This document shows positions 34,454 through 43,273 of a stretch of 50,355 nt of DNA, piece by piece. The translations under genes and the position numbers were made by a program. The notes under the pieces are model-generated. The model did no database searches. It worked only from the letters and a program-made list of their open reading frames with translations, and was not told the DNA's origin. This stretch comes from Chloracidobacterium sp. CP2_5A (GTDB lineage: Bacteria > Acidobacteriota > Blastocatellia > Chloracidobacteriales > Chloracidobacteriaceae): assembly GCA_002254845.1 (NCBI GenBank), contig NKPT01000022.1:1-50355 (forward strand), given 5' to 3'. Numbering within the stretch: the first letter of the stretch is position 1; every line of letters begins with the position of its first letter.

Positions 34454-35284
34454 ATGGACGCTCGACTTGCCACCTTGTTGGCGCGGCTGCGCTGTCCAGT
34501 CTGCGCTGCCGCCGGCCTAGCCTTCGAGGGACGGCCTCGCGCCGGGACGTTCGCTTGCAGTCAGTGCAGCGCTCGCTTCCCGCTGCGCGATGGCGTCGCC
34601 GACTTCCTGCCAAGCGGCGCGCCTTCGCTGACCTTCGCCCAGTTGACCGGACAATGGCAGCTCACAGCCGTGGCTTACGAGCGTCTGTGGCGGACGCGCG
34701 CGCTGTCGCTCCTATCAGGCGAGGATTTCCCGCCCAAGCGGGAAATCGGCTTGCTGCTGGAGGCGCTCGAGCCAACCTTCGCTGAGGACGGCCTGTGGCT
34801 CGACGCGGCGTGCTCGACTGGCTATTACGGTCGTCCTATCGCCAAGCAGCTGATCGAACGCGGTCGAGACGCTTCGCTCGTCATCGGCATCGATCTCTCG
34901 ATGCGCATGCTTGAAGAGTCCCGCGCCTTAGCGACGCGCGAAGGGGTCGCCGAGGCCATGCTTTGGCTGCGGGCTGATATGTCAGCCGTTCCGTTGGTCG
35001 ATGCCGCGGTCTCCGGCATTGCCTGCGGCGGCTCGCTCAACGAATACCGCGACGCCTTGGCGGTCTTGAAGGAAGGCCGGCGATTGTTGCGCCCCGGCGC
35101 AGGGCGCTACTTCGTCATGAATCAACTCGATCCGCCGCTGGTCATTCGGGCGGCGCTGTCGGCGCTGGGCGGGCTGACCTTTTTCACGCGCCAGTCGCTC
35201 AACGAAGCATTCGCTTTGGCCGGCTTGCGAATATTGACGGCGAGCGATTACGGGAAGCTCGCCATCACATCGCTAACCGCTTGA
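34454..35284 (+). CDS. SAM-dependent methyltransferase with N-terminal zinc ribbon
   Basis: 276 residues. An N-terminal Trm112/RlmA-like zinc ribbon has CPVC (about 15-18) and CSQC (about 36-39). A Rossmann methyltransferase follows, with motif I LDAACSTGYYG and the acidic IGIDLSMRML. The substrate is unknown. The layout resembles RlmA-type rRNA methyltransferases and also methyltransferases of small molecules in phototrophs. It is almost fused to the GH13 gene (three-base gap), which does not clarify its job. The next gene is on the other strand. Confidence 0.82.
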   Translation: MDARLATLLARLRCPVCAAAGLAFEGRPRAGTFACSQCSARFPLRDGVADFLPSGAPSLTFAQLTGQWQLTAVAYERLWRTRALSLLSGEDFPPKREIGLLLEALEPTFAEDGLWLDAACSTGYYGRPIAKQLIERGRDASLVIGIDLSMRMLEESRALATREGVAEAMLWLRADMSAVPLVDAAVSGIACGGSLNEYRDALAVLKEGRRLLRPGAGRYFVMNQLDPPLVIRAALSALGGLTFFTRQSLNEAFALAGLRILTASDYGKLAITSLTA

Positions 35285-35315
35285 GCTAGCCTTGGCGTGG
35301 CTTTAGCCGGCGACG

Positions 35316-36083
35316 TCAAGCGCCGGCGGTCGCCGCCTGAGCGGCTGCCGCGTCAAGCGGGATTGGCGCGAAAAACGCCTTCCAGTCGCTGACCGGAGCG
35401 GTGTCATCCGAGACGATTTCAAGCGTCTTGCCGTAGGCGGTTTCCGTCCAGAGCGCCTGCGCGCAGACTTCGGCCACGTCGGCGCGCGAGATCGAGCCGC
35501 TCGAAAGGGCGTCCGCCGGCGCGACCTTGACGCCCTTCTGAAAAGGCGGCTGGTTGGTGAGTCCGCCCGGTCGGACAATCGTGTAGCGCAGCCCCGAAGC
35601 GCGAACGGCTTTTTCAGCTTTGTCCTTCATCGTCAGGATGTCGCCGAAGGGCTTCATCATCAGGCTGAATGGATTGAGCGGCTGATTGATGAGCATCGAG
35701 GTAACGATGACAATTTGTTCCGCGCCGACGCGCTTCATGGCGTCCAGCAGATTAGCCGTGCCGCGGTTGTCCACGGCGTCCGCGCCGTCGTCGCCAAAGC
35801 CGAAGAAATCGGCGACGCCCTTGCCCGCGTTGGCGAAGCCAACCCGCGTCCCGACGCAGTTGATGACGGCCCTTGCGCCGGCGAGGGCCTTTTCAAGGCT
35901 TGCGGGGTCCCGCACATCGGCGACGGCCGTTTCAATGCTTTGCTCGGCAAAGGCCGCCAGCTTGGCTTCGGAACGGGCAATGGCGCGGACGGCCACGCCA
36001 TGGTGTCGCAGGCGACTGACAACCTCCCGACCCGTGCCGCCATTGGCGCCGAGAACGGCGACCAGACCTTCGTAAGTTGACAT
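35316..36083 (-). CDS. NAD(P)-binding SDR-like protein (atypical SDR)
   Basis: 255 residues. The Rossmann start is VAVLGANGGTGREVV, a GxxGxxG-type NAD(P) site. Later, VINCVGTR and VTSMLINQPLNP occupy the place of the Ser-x3-Tyr-Lys site, and RYTIVRPGGLTNQ follows. The pattern is of atypical SDRs such as NmrA-, HTATIP2- or YbjT-like proteins, in which catalysis is often lost. ATG 36083 follows GAGGAG by nine bases; an upstream in-frame ATG at 36143 lacks such a site. Substrate unknown. It is 77 bases downstream of the P1 peptidase gene. Confidence 0.83.
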   Translation of the reverse strand: MSTYEGLVAVLGANGGTGREVVSRLRHHGVAVRAIARSEAKLAAFAEQSIETAVADVRDPASLEKALAGARAVINCVGTRVGFANAGKGVADFFGFGDDGADAVDNRGTANLLDAMKRVGAEQIVIVTSMLINQPLNPFSLMMKPFGDILTMKDKAEKAVRASGLRYTIVRPGGLTNQPPFQKGVKVAPADALSSGSISRADVAEVCAQALWTETAYGKTLEIVSDDTAPVSDWKAFFAPIPLDAAAAQAATAGA

Positions 36084-36160
36084 ACCAGCTTTCTCCTCAA
36101 GCGTCGGCGCTGCGGGGGCAGCCTGGATTATTCGCGCGGGCAAAAATCTGGCGCAATGCG

Positions 36161-37117
36161 CTATGCCGGAAAGCCCGCCGCCGTGACGCCGCGCGCCACG
36201 GCTTCCGCCACGACTTCCGCCGCCAACGCGCCAAGGCAGCCCGCGTCGGTCGCGGAAGCGCCGACGCTTGGATCAGCCACGGAAACGGCAAACAGCGTAT
36301 CGCCGTCAAACGGGGTATGGATGGGTGAAATCGCGCGCGCCAAGCCGTCATGCGCCATCTGGGCGATCTTGGTTAGTTCCGCTTTGGTCAGCGGCGCGTT
36401 GACGGCCACAACGCCAATGGTGGTGTGGCTCGCGGGCGGCAAAGGGGCAAAATGCGTGATGTCGCCGGCGCGAATGCGCGCCGCCAAGTCGGCGAAACTT
36501 CCGTCTTCGAGGCGCGCGCCAGCCAAAATTCGCCGCTCCCGGGGATGCCAAACATCGCCGACGGCGTTGACGGCGATGAGCGCGGCAACACGAACGCCGC
36601 TAGGCAGCCGCAGTCCAAAGCTTCCGATGCCGCCGCGCGAGGCGCGCGCTATCCCAAGCAGCTTGCCAACGGTCGCGCCAGCTCCGGCGCCGACTCTTCC
36701 TTCCGTCACGGGCGCGTCGGTGGCTGCCAAACAGGCTTGATAGCCAGCTTCGGCGTCGGGGCAAATCGTCGGATCGCCCGCGTGCAGGTCAAACAAAATG
36801 GCAGCCGGGACAATGGGAACGCGCGCCACGCCGACATCAAGCCCGACCCCGCGCTCGCGCAGGTAGCGGACGACGCCCGTGGCGGCGTCGAGTCCGAACG
36901 CGCTGCCGCCGGCCAGAACAATCGCATGAACCTGCGCCACAAGGTTGAGCGGCGCGAGCGCGTCGGTTTCGCGCGTGCCGGGCGCGCCGCCCCGGGCGTC
37001 AACGCCGGCCACGGCCAGCTTGTCAAACAAAATGACCGTGCAGCCGGTCGGACGCCGACTTTCAGTAAAGTGCCCGACTCGCAGTCCGGCGATGGCGGTC
37101 AGCGTGTGGTTTTCCAT
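36161..37117 (-). CDS. P1 family (DmpA-like) peptidase
   Basis: 318 residues. It matches the self-processing DmpA/P1 aminopeptidase family (Ntn-hydrolase-like): TAIAGLRVGH at the start, RGGAPGTRETD, AIVLAGGSAFGLDAA, and the cleavage region SHTTIGVVAVNAPLTKAE, where the Thr after SHT would become the new N-terminal nucleophile. Mature enzymes form alpha/beta subunits. DmpA-type enzymes cleave small peptides and D-amino-acid amides. Start ATG 37117 overlaps the 3' end of the rfbD-like gene by 19 bases, so it is probably translated as part of the same transcript. Confidence 0.83.
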   Translation of the reverse strand: MENHTLTAIAGLRVGHFTESRRPTGCTVILFDKLAVAGVDARGGAPGTRETDALAPLNLVAQVHAIVLAGGSAFGLDAATGVVRYLRERGVGLDVGVARVPIVPAAILFDLHAGDPTICPDAEAGYQACLAATDAPVTEGRVGAGAGATVGKLLGIARASRGGIGSFGLRLPSGVRVAALIAVNAVGDVWHPRERRILAGARLEDGSFADLAARIRAGDITHFAPLPPASHTTIGVVAVNAPLTKAELTKIAQMAHDGLARAISPIHTPFDGDTLFAVSVADPSVGASATDAGCLGALAAEVVAEAVARGVTAAGFPA

Positions 37118-37959
37118 TCGTTCAAGCTTTCGACCAGCGCCTCGCGCCAATCGCGCAGCGCCGGCAATCCAAGCGACGCATCGGCGGAATGGGCCAGAAC
37201 GCAGGACATCGGGCGCTTGGCCGGACGGCGCAGCTCGGCTTCGGTGACGCCGACAAGCGTGGCCTGCGCTCGCTCGCCAAGCCGCTCGCGCGCCAGCGCC
37301 GCGAAATCATGCCAACTGCACGGCTCGCCAGCGCTGACAGCATGAAAGATGCCGCCCGCGCGGGCCTCGGCCAGGCAGCGCAGGTACGCTGCGACATCAT
37401 CCGCGTAGCTCGGCAAAATGCGATTGTCCACAATGCCTTTGACGATGCCCGGTTGCGTCAGCAAATCGCCGATGACGCTGGCAAAGTTCTTGCCGCCGCG
37501 CCCAAACAAGCCGGCGACGCGCGTGACGGCAAACCTTGGGGAAACCTCCTGTACCGCTCGCTCCCCGGCCAGCTTGGACTCGCCATAGACCGAGATCGGG
37601 TTAGGCGCGTCCGTCGTTTGGTAGGGACTCGTCTGCGCGCCGTCAAAAACATAATCGGTACTGATATGAATGAAATAAGCTCCCGCGGACAGGGAAGCTC
37701 GCGCCAAATGGCGCGGGCCGTCCGCATTATGGCGAAACGCGCTGGCGCGGTCGGTTTCGCAGGCGTCCACGTTGGTCATCGCGGCGCAGTTGATGACAAC
37801 CGTTGGGCGGTAATGAGCGAGGCAATCGAAAACAGCGGCGGCGTCGCTAATGTCGAGGTCTTGGCGTGTCAGGGCAATGACTTGGTCGGTTGGGCGAGCG
37901 GATGCGACGACGCGCTGGCCAAGCAGTCCGGCCGCGCCGGTGACAAGAAGCTTGAGCAT
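37099..37959 (-). CDS. rfbD: dTDP-4-dehydrorhamnose reductase-like SDR
   Basis: 286 residues. The NAD(P)-binding VTGAAGLLGQRV, VINCAAMTNVDACE, HISTDYVFDG and the catalytic YGESKLAGE (Tyr-x3-Lys) motifs match the RfbD/RmlD family, which makes dTDP-L-rhamnose for cell-surface polysaccharides. The other rml genes (A, B, C) are not next to it in this window. Members can also act on other deoxysugars, so the symbol is by family only. The gene ends inside the P1 peptidase start (19-base overlap). ATG 37959 marks the start of the Rossmann fold. Confidence 0.8.
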   Translation of the reverse strand: MLKLLVTGAAGLLGQRVVASARPTDQVIALTRQDLDISDAAAVFDCLAHYRPTVVINCAAMTNVDACETDRASAFRHNADGPRHLARASLSAGAYFIHISTDYVFDGAQTSPYQTTDAPNPISVYGESKLAGERAVQEVSPRFAVTRVAGLFGRGGKNFASVIGDLLTQPGIVKGIVDNRILPSYADDVAAYLRCLAEARAGGIFHAVSAGEPCSWHDFAALARERLGERAQATLVGVTEAELRRPAKRPMSCVLAHSADASLGLPALRDWREALVESLNEWKTTR

Positions 37960-38043
37960 TGACGAGGACTCGTTTCGGTTGGGGCCTTGACCTGCTTCCA
38001 TTAGGGCGCGGCGCAATGCCTTCGGAGGGGTTGCTCGCCCAGC

Positions 38044-39792
38044 TTAGTCTCGCGGGCGCGGGCGCTTGTCGTTATCCCTCTTGTCGCGCCCGATTTTCCA
38101 AACTTCCCACCACCGCCGTCCGTCGCGCCAATTCGGTCGGCGCTCTTCGGCGCGCGGCGCGCGCGCTGTCCTGGATTCAGGCTGTGGCCGCGGCGGCGAC
38201 GGGGAAGGCGTCGGTCTCTCGTCCGGCGCGTCCGCGGTCGGCGGCTCAGCTTGGGCTGCCCGCCCGGCGTCGTTGTTAGCCTGATTCGGGTTGCGCGCCG
38301 ACCTATTGCCATTGCTGGCTTCCGCCTTTCTCGATGGTCGCCGCGAGGCGCTCTCGGCAGGCGACGAGTCCGCGTCTTGGGCGGCCGGCGCTGGCCCAGC
38401 TTCAACTGGCGGCGCGACCGGCTGGCTTGCGGCAGGCGGCGCGACCGGCGTCGTGGCGCTCCGCATCCAGCTTGTCGCCGCTAGCCCGCCCGCCGTGACG
38501 AGCGCCGCCGCGCCGCCAACCGCCAGCCCCATCCGTTGTAGGCGGCTCAGCTTGGGCTGCCCGCCCTGGCCTTTGGGCGTCACTACGGTTTGACCCGTCA
38601 CATTGTCTTCCGCTGGCGTCAGCGTCGCGCCGATGGCTAGCGTGCCCGTGCCGGCTCGCGGCGGGGCGACCGGCGGCGGCGCTTCGACACGCAACGCGCT
38701 TGAGCTTGCCGGCGATGGTTGTTGATGACTGCTCGCGCTCGACAGCGCGCTCAGCTCAGCCGTCTCCGCATCGGCGTTGAGCGAGGGAGCGCCGCTGGCG
38801 GGGAGCGTTCGCTCCCGCGGCGTGATCGCCTGATCCGCTGGAGCGGCCGCTCCGGTGACGGGCGGCGCGACGAATGGCGTCGGCTCCGGGAGCGCGAGCG
38901 GAATCGTCGCGCTTGGCTTTTCGCCGTAGGTCGCCACATAGGCCGTCTCGAGGCGGTTCCACCACTCGGCTACTGAAGCCGGTCGGTCATAAGGCTTCTT
39001 GGCTAGTCCCGAAAGAACCGCTTCTTCCAGCGCCGGAGAGAGATTTGGGTTGAGGTCGCGCAGCGGCGCCGGCGGGCGCTGAATCTGCGACGTGAGAATC
39101 GCCGCCACGCGGCCGCGAAAGGGCGGCTGCCCGCACAGCATTTCATAAGCGATGATGGCCAGGCTGTAGAGGTCTGACCGAGCGTCAAGGTTATCGCCGC
39201 TGCAATGTTCGGGCGACATATACGCCGGCGTGCCGACCAGCTCGCCCGTGCGCGTAATGCTCGACGACGTTTCGGCTTCCTCAACGGTTTTGGCCAACCC
39301 GAAGTCCAGCACCTTGGCCGTGGCGCTGCCGTCGTCGCGCCGCTTGAGCATGATGTTGTCCGGCTTGAGATCGCGGTGGATGATGCTGCGCCGATGCGCG
39401 AACTCGACGGCGGCGCAGACCTCGCTCAGAATGGGCAGCGCCAGGGACGGCGGCAGGATGGCTTGCTCCTGCAAGATCGCGCGGAGCCCCTTGCCTTCAA
39501 TGAATTCCAGAATGAGGTACGCGCCGCCGTCAGGGAGCTTGCCAAAGTCATAGACCGTCACAATGTTGGGGTGCTCTGTCGCCGCCGCCGTGCGCGCTTC
39601 GCGGAAGAACCGTTCCAGCGCGCCCTCAATCGTCAGAATTTCGGGACGGAGAACCTTGACAGCGACCGTTCGCTCCAGCATTAGGTGACGCCCGCGATAA
39701 ACTGCGCCCATCCCGCCTTGCCCGAGGATGGCCTCCAGCCGCACTTTTTCGTCAATGATTTGACCCACCAGGGAAGATTGATCGGAGGTCAT
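38044..39792 (-). CDS. Membrane Ser/Thr protein kinase (PknB-like)
   Basis: 582 residues. The kinase domain (about 15-285) has GQGGMGAVYRG, AVKVL, HRDLKPDN, DFGLAKT and GTPAYMSPE. A Pro/Ala/Glu-rich stretch (about 285-430) precedes a membrane segment (LAVGGAAALVTAGGLAAT). The external part is a low-complexity Pro/Ala/Arg tail with no PASTA domains. The kinase would phosphorylate cytoplasmic targets on Ser/Thr. A 26-base direct repeat lies within the gene (38240-38265 and 38541-38566). Start ATG 39792 is 76 bases from the cobT stop. Confidence 0.9.
   Translation of the reverse strand: MTSDQSSLVGQIIDEKVRLEAILGQGGMGAVYRGRHLMLERTVAVKVLRPEILTIEGALERFFREARTAAATEHPNIVTVYDFGKLPDGGAYLILEFIEGKGLRAILQEQAILPPSLALPILSEVCAAVEFAHRRSIIHRDLKPDNIMLKRRDDGSATAKVLDFGLAKTVEEAETSSSITRTGELVGTPAYMSPEHCSGDNLDARSDLYSLAIIAYEMLCGQPPFRGRVAAILTSQIQRPPAPLRDLNPNLSPALEEAVLSGLAKKPYDRPASVAEWWNRLETAYVATYGEKPSATIPLALPEPTPFVAPPVTGAAAPADQAITPRERTLPASGAPSLNADAETAELSALSSASSHQQPSPASSSALRVEAPPPVAPPRAGTGTLAIGATLTPAEDNVTGQTVVTPKGQGGQPKLSRLQRMGLAVGGAAALVTAGGLAATSWMRSATTPVAPPAASQPVAPPVEAGPAPAAQDADSSPAESASRRPSRKAEASNGNRSARNPNQANNDAGRAAQAEPPTADAPDERPTPSPSPPRPQPESRTARAPRAEERRPNWRDGRRWWEVWKIGRDKRDNDKRPRPRD
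38240..38566. repeat. 26-base direct repeat within the kinase gene
   Basis: An identical 26-base string (starting GGCGGCTCAGCTTGGGCTG) occurs at 38240-38265 and 38541-38566. In the minus frame the first copy reads as GRAAQAEPP and the second as GGQPKLSRL, so the copies are in different reading frames. Confidence 0.9.
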
Positions 39793-39868
39793 AGCTGGGG
39801 CATTCCGAAACCCGGCGGCGCGCGGGCCGCTTGAGGGCTGGTTAACTTGAGGGCTGGTTAGGCGGAGC

Positions 39869-40918
39869 TTAGCTCATCTGCGCTTCGGCAAATGTCGCCA
39901 TGCCCGCATGTAGCCTACACGCTGCGTCAAGAATTGAAAACGCCAAAGCGGCGCCGCTGGCCTCGCCAAGCCGCATCTCAAGCTGTAGGAGCGGCGTCGC
40001 TTCCAAAAAGTCGAGCAGAGCTTGATGCCCAGGCTCGGCTGAGCGATGTCCAAACGCTATGAACTCGCGCGCGGCCGGCGCGTAGGCGACCGCCAAGGCG
40101 GCGGCCGCCGTCGAGACAAAGCCGTCCGCCACGGCGACGCAGCCGCGCGCGGCGCATCCCAGGAACGCGCCGCACATCGCCGCCAGCTCAAGGCCGCCGA
40201 CTTTGACAAGGATGTCCAGCGGGTCGTCGGCGCGGGGCTGGTGCCGTTCGAGCGCGCCCTGAATGACCGCGATTTTGCGCGCCACGCCATCCGCGGAAAG
40301 CCCGCTCCCGCAGCCCGTCACCGCTTCGGGCGGCTTTCCTGTCAGCGCCGCCGTGACCGCCGCTGCCGCCGTGGTATTGCCGATACCCATCTCGCCAATG
40401 GCAACCGCCCGGATGCCGCGCTCCGCCAGCTCGTCAACCGCGTCACAGCCGAACAGCATAGCGCGCTCCGCCTCTTCCGCTGTCAGGGCTGGCTCGATGG
40501 CGAAGTTGCGCGCGCCGCGCCGAACCTTGCCGTGCCGAACGCTAGCCAGATGGGAAACATCGGCGTCCACGCCGACATCGCAAATGACTAACTCGCTTTG
40601 AGTCATCTCGGCCAAGACCGCGACAGCCGCCCTGCCGTTGACGAAGTTCCGCAAATGCTGATGCGTAATGCGCGGCGGAAAGGCGCTCACGCCCTCGGCG
40701 CATACGCCGTGGTCGGCGCAAAACACGACAATAGCGCGCGGATGCGCTTGCGGCTGGTCCGTCCCCTGGATAGCCGCAATTTGAGCCGCCAGCGCCTCAA
40801 GCCGCCCCAGGCTGCCCGGCGGCTTGACCAGTTGCGCCTGCCGCGCTCGCGCTTGGTCGGCGAATGCCTGCTGGGGCGGGCCAATACGCTCGACGAGGCT
40901 ACGCAGCCGGCTGGTCAT
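39869..40918 (-). CDS. cobT: Nicotinate-nucleotide-dimethylbenzimidazole phosphoribosyltransferase
   Basis: 349 residues, near the usual 350-360. It makes the alpha-ribazole phosphate lower ligand for cobalamin. Key stretches: KPPGSLGRLE, FCADHGV, GEMGIGNTTAAAA (phosphate loop), and near the C-terminus LQLEMRLGEASGAALA with the catalytic Glu. Start ATG 40918 overlaps the esterase stop by 20 bases. It lies about 5 kb from cbiB/cobD and is not preceded by its own riboswitch. Together with them it supports cobinamide salvage or late cobalamin assembly. A longer frame reaches 41155 but lies on the esterase gene and is rejected. Confidence 0.93.
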   Translation of the reverse strand: MTSRLRSLVERIGPPQQAFADQARARQAQLVKPPGSLGRLEALAAQIAAIQGTDQPQAHPRAIVVFCADHGVCAEGVSAFPPRITHQHLRNFVNGRAAVAVLAEMTQSELVICDVGVDADVSHLASVRHGKVRRGARNFAIEPALTAEEAERAMLFGCDAVDELAERGIRAVAIGEMGIGNTTAAAAVTAALTGKPPEAVTGCGSGLSADGVARKIAVIQGALERHQPRADDPLDILVKVGGLELAAMCGAFLGCAARGCVAVADGFVSTAAAALAVAYAPAAREFIAFGHRSAEPGHQALLDFLEATPLLQLEMRLGEASGAALAFSILDAACRLHAGMATFAEAQMS

Positions 40919-41852
40919 AGGCCTTGGCGAATGCCCGGCGAAGGGCGGCGGCGGACTCGTCAAGCGCGCGGCGGGCGTCGTCGAACAACGCCGGCAGCGA
41001 AAAGAAGCCATGCACCATCCCGGCGTAATGCGACACGGAAACCTCAACCCCGGCCGCCTCCAGTCGCCGGGCGTAGGCTGTCCCTTCGTCGCGCAGCGGG
41101 TCATACTCGGCGACAATAATGTGCGCGGGCGGAAGCCCCGCAAGGTCTTTTTCAAACAGCGGCGAGATGTAGGGGTGGCGCTTGTCCTGATCGGCCGGGA
41201 TGTAGCGTTCCCGAAACCACTGCATAGCGTCTTTGGTCAGAAAATACCCTTCGCCATTTTCCTCGTAGGAAGGCTGGCTGTGGGTGGCGTCCGTCACCGG
41301 GTACACCAGCAGTTGAAACGCCGGAAGGCGGCTTTTGCGATTTCGCGCCATGAGCGTCGCCACGGTCGCCAAGTTGGCGCCGGCGCTGTCCCCGGCGACG
41401 GCAACGCGCGCAGGGTCGCCGCCCAGCTCTTCCGCCTGGGCTATCGCCCACTGAAGCGCGTCAAAGGCGTCAATTGGGGCCGCCGGGAATGGATGCTCCG
41501 GCGCAAGGCGGTAGTCAACCGAAACCACGATGGTTGGCGTCCGGTTGGCCAGGGCGCGGCAAATGTTGTCATGGCTATCCAGGTTGCCGACGACAAAGCC
41601 GCCGCCGTGAAGGTACACGGTCACGGGCAGCGGCTGTTCGCTTTCCGGGGCGTAGATACGGACGAGCAGGCTGGCTTGGCTGCACGGAATGAGACGATTC
41701 TCGATGCGGGCGACCGGCTCCGGCGGCCCAGCTAACGCGCGCAAAGCGAGAAAGGAATCGCGGGCTTGTTCGGGAGGAAGCGTCCAGAACGGCGGCGCGC
41801 CCAGCGCCGCGATTTGCTGCAGGAAAGCTTCGGCTTGCGGGTGGAGGGGCAT
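40899..41852 (-). CDS. Alpha/beta hydrolase, hormone-sensitive lipase (HSL) type
   Basis: 317 residues. The oxyanion-hole HGGG (YLHGGGFVVG, about 79-88) and nucleophile motif GDSAGAN mark the bacterial HSL/family IV esterases. The catalytic Asp is in EYDPLRDEG and the His in MVHGFFS. It likely hydrolyses short-chain esters. No signal peptide. It is in an apparent run with purM upstream (86-base gap carrying a repeat) and cobT downstream (20-base overlap). Confidence 0.88.
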   Translation of the reverse strand: MPLHPQAEAFLQQIAALGAPPFWTLPPEQARDSFLALRALAGPPEPVARIENRLIPCSQASLLVRIYAPESEQPLPVTVYLHGGGFVVGNLDSHDNICRALANRTPTIVVSVDYRLAPEHPFPAAPIDAFDALQWAIAQAEELGGDPARVAVAGDSAGANLATVATLMARNRKSRLPAFQLLVYPVTDATHSQPSYEENGEGYFLTKDAMQWFRERYIPADQDKRHPYISPLFEKDLAGLPPAHIIVAEYDPLRDEGTAYARRLEAAGVEVSVSHYAGMVHGFFSLPALFDDARRALDESAAALRRAFAKAYDQPAA

Positions 41853-41911
41853 CGGTATGATTCTCCTACGGAGATAATTCTCCTAACCGAGGGGGATTTC
41901 GGCATCTGACA

Positions 41912-41950
41912 CTAGGCTAGCGCTAAGCTAGGCTAGCGCTAAGCTAGCTG
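41912..41950. repeat. 16-base tandem repeat with TAGCGCTA palindromes
   Basis: Two perfect copies of a 16-base unit (CTAGGCTAGCGCTAAG) at 41912-41927 and 41928-41943, followed by a partial copy. Each unit contains TAGCGCTA and CTAG words. The second copy covers the purM stop codon (TAG at 41941-41939 on the minus strand). Confidence 0.9.
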
Positions 41951-42964
41951 GACGGCGCGGGCGCCGGCGACGACGCGCCCAATCGTGAAAACCGCGCCGC
42001 CCTGAGCGCGGATGGCGTTGCAAACGGCGTCGGCATCCGCTTCAGCAACCACCGCCGCCATGCCGATGCCCATGTTGAACGTCCGGTGGCTCTCTTCTTC
42101 GGAAAGCCGCCCGAGCTCGACCAAATGGGTAAAAACTGGCAGAACTGGCCAGCTTCCGCGCTGGAGCGTCACCGCGCAGCCTTCAGGCAGAATGCGGGGC
42201 AGGTTGCCGAGCAAGCCGCCGCCGGTAATATGCGCCAGCCCCTTCAACTGCCCGCCGTCCAGCAGCGCGTCAAGAGTTGGCAGATAGCATTGGTGCGGCT
42301 TGAGGAGTTCCTCCGCCGCCGTGCAGCCCAGCGCCTCAACCAGGGTGTCAGTTTCGTAGCGGGCCGTCTCGAAAAAGAGTTTCCGGGCCAGGCTGTAGCC
42401 ATTGGTATGCAGACCGACCGAGGGCAGCCCCAGCACCACATCGCCCGCGACGATGCGCTTGCCGTCAATAATGCGCGCGCGATCCGCCCAGCCGACGATA
42501 AAGCCCGCGACATCATATTCGCCATCGGCGTAAAAGCCGGGCATTTCGGCCGTCTCGCCGCCAATGAGGGGGCAGTTAAACGCTTGGCAGGCGCGCGCAA
42601 GTCCGTCCACAACGGCCGCGACAATGCTGGGCGCGAGTCGCCCCGTCGCAATGTAGTCGAGGAAAAACAGCGGCCGCGCGCCCTGCGCGAGGATGTCGTT
42701 GACGCAGTGCGCCACAAGATCGTAGCCGACCGTGTCGTGAATGCCGGTGAGGAAAGCGACCCTGAGCTTCGTGCCGACGCCGTCGGCGCTGGCGACGAGC
42801 ACGGGATCGTCCGCGCCTCTGAAATCAGGGCGAAATAGCGCGCCGAAGCCGCCGATGTCGCTCAGAACCTGCGCGTTGAAGGTTGCCCGCGCCCGCGCCC
42901 CAATCCGGCGCTTGGCTTCGTCGGCGGCGGCAATGTCCACGCCTGCGTCGCGGTAAGTAATCAC
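41939..42964 (-). CDS. purM: Phosphoribosylformylglycinamidine cyclo-ligase (AIR synthase)
   Basis: 341 residues, the usual length. It forms aminoimidazole ribonucleotide from FGAM with ATP in purine synthesis, in the cytoplasm. Motifs: DAGVDIAAADE, SADGVGTKLRVAF, HCVNDILAQGARPLFFLDY, GGETAEMPGFY, VGLHTNGYSLARKL, HITGGGLLGNLPR. The start is GTG 42964 (GTG-ATT-ACT), 13 bases after the DUF3006 stop. It ends in a CTAG-rich 16-base tandem repeat. Confidence 0.95.
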   Translation of the reverse strand: MITYRDAGVDIAAADEAKRRIGARARATFNAQVLSDIGGFGALFRPDFRGADDPVLVASADGVGTKLRVAFLTGIHDTVGYDLVAHCVNDILAQGARPLFFLDYIATGRLAPSIVAAVVDGLARACQAFNCPLIGGETAEMPGFYADGEYDVAGFIVGWADRARIIDGKRIVAGDVVLGLPSVGLHTNGYSLARKLFFETARYETDTLVEALGCTAAEELLKPHQCYLPTLDALLDGGQLKGLAHITGGGLLGNLPRILPEGCAVTLQRGSWPVLPVFTHLVELGRLSEEESHRTFNMGIGMAAVVAEADADAVCNAIRAQGGAVFTIGRVVAGARAVQLA

Positions 42965-42977
42965 AGCGGCTTTCCCA

Positions 42978-43253
42978 TCAGAGATAGAAATCTTTTTGGT
43001 CGGGGTCGCCGCCCTGCGTCAGCTCGCGGAGCAGGCTTTTGACCTCCGCCTGCTCGCGGATGCGAGCTTCATCGTCGCGCAGGAAGGTCAGGCGCAGGTG
43101 GTCGCCCTCCCGAATGCCTTCCGGGAGAAGCCGCGCCGGGCAGTCAAAATAAACTTGAGCGTCGTCGTGGAAGATAAGCCGGGCAAAGCCTTCCGTTAGG
43201 CTGTCCACCACAAGGCGGCATTCGCTGGAAGCTACGCGGTCATTCATAGGCAT
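42978..43253 (-). CDS. Small DUF3006-like protein
   Basis: 91 residues. The pattern CRLVVDSLTEGFARLIF followed by PARLLPEGIREGDHLRLTF fits DUF3006, a small beta-barrel domain of unknown function found in many bacteria. A charged helix ends the protein. Two in-frame ATGs are present (43253 and 43247). It lies 20 bases after yqeY and 13 before purM, in a tightly packed run. Confidence 0.65.
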   Translation of the reverse strand: MPMNDRVASSECRLVVDSLTEGFARLIFHDDAQVYFDCPARLLPEGIREGDHLRLTFLRDDEARIREQAEVKSLLRELTQGGDPDQKDFYL

Positions 43254-43273
43254 AGGGCGTCATCCAAAGCGCG

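Noticed and set aside
36425-37345. Plus-strand open frame of 306 residues
   Set aside because: Antisense to the P1 peptidase and rfbD-like genes, with low-complexity translation.
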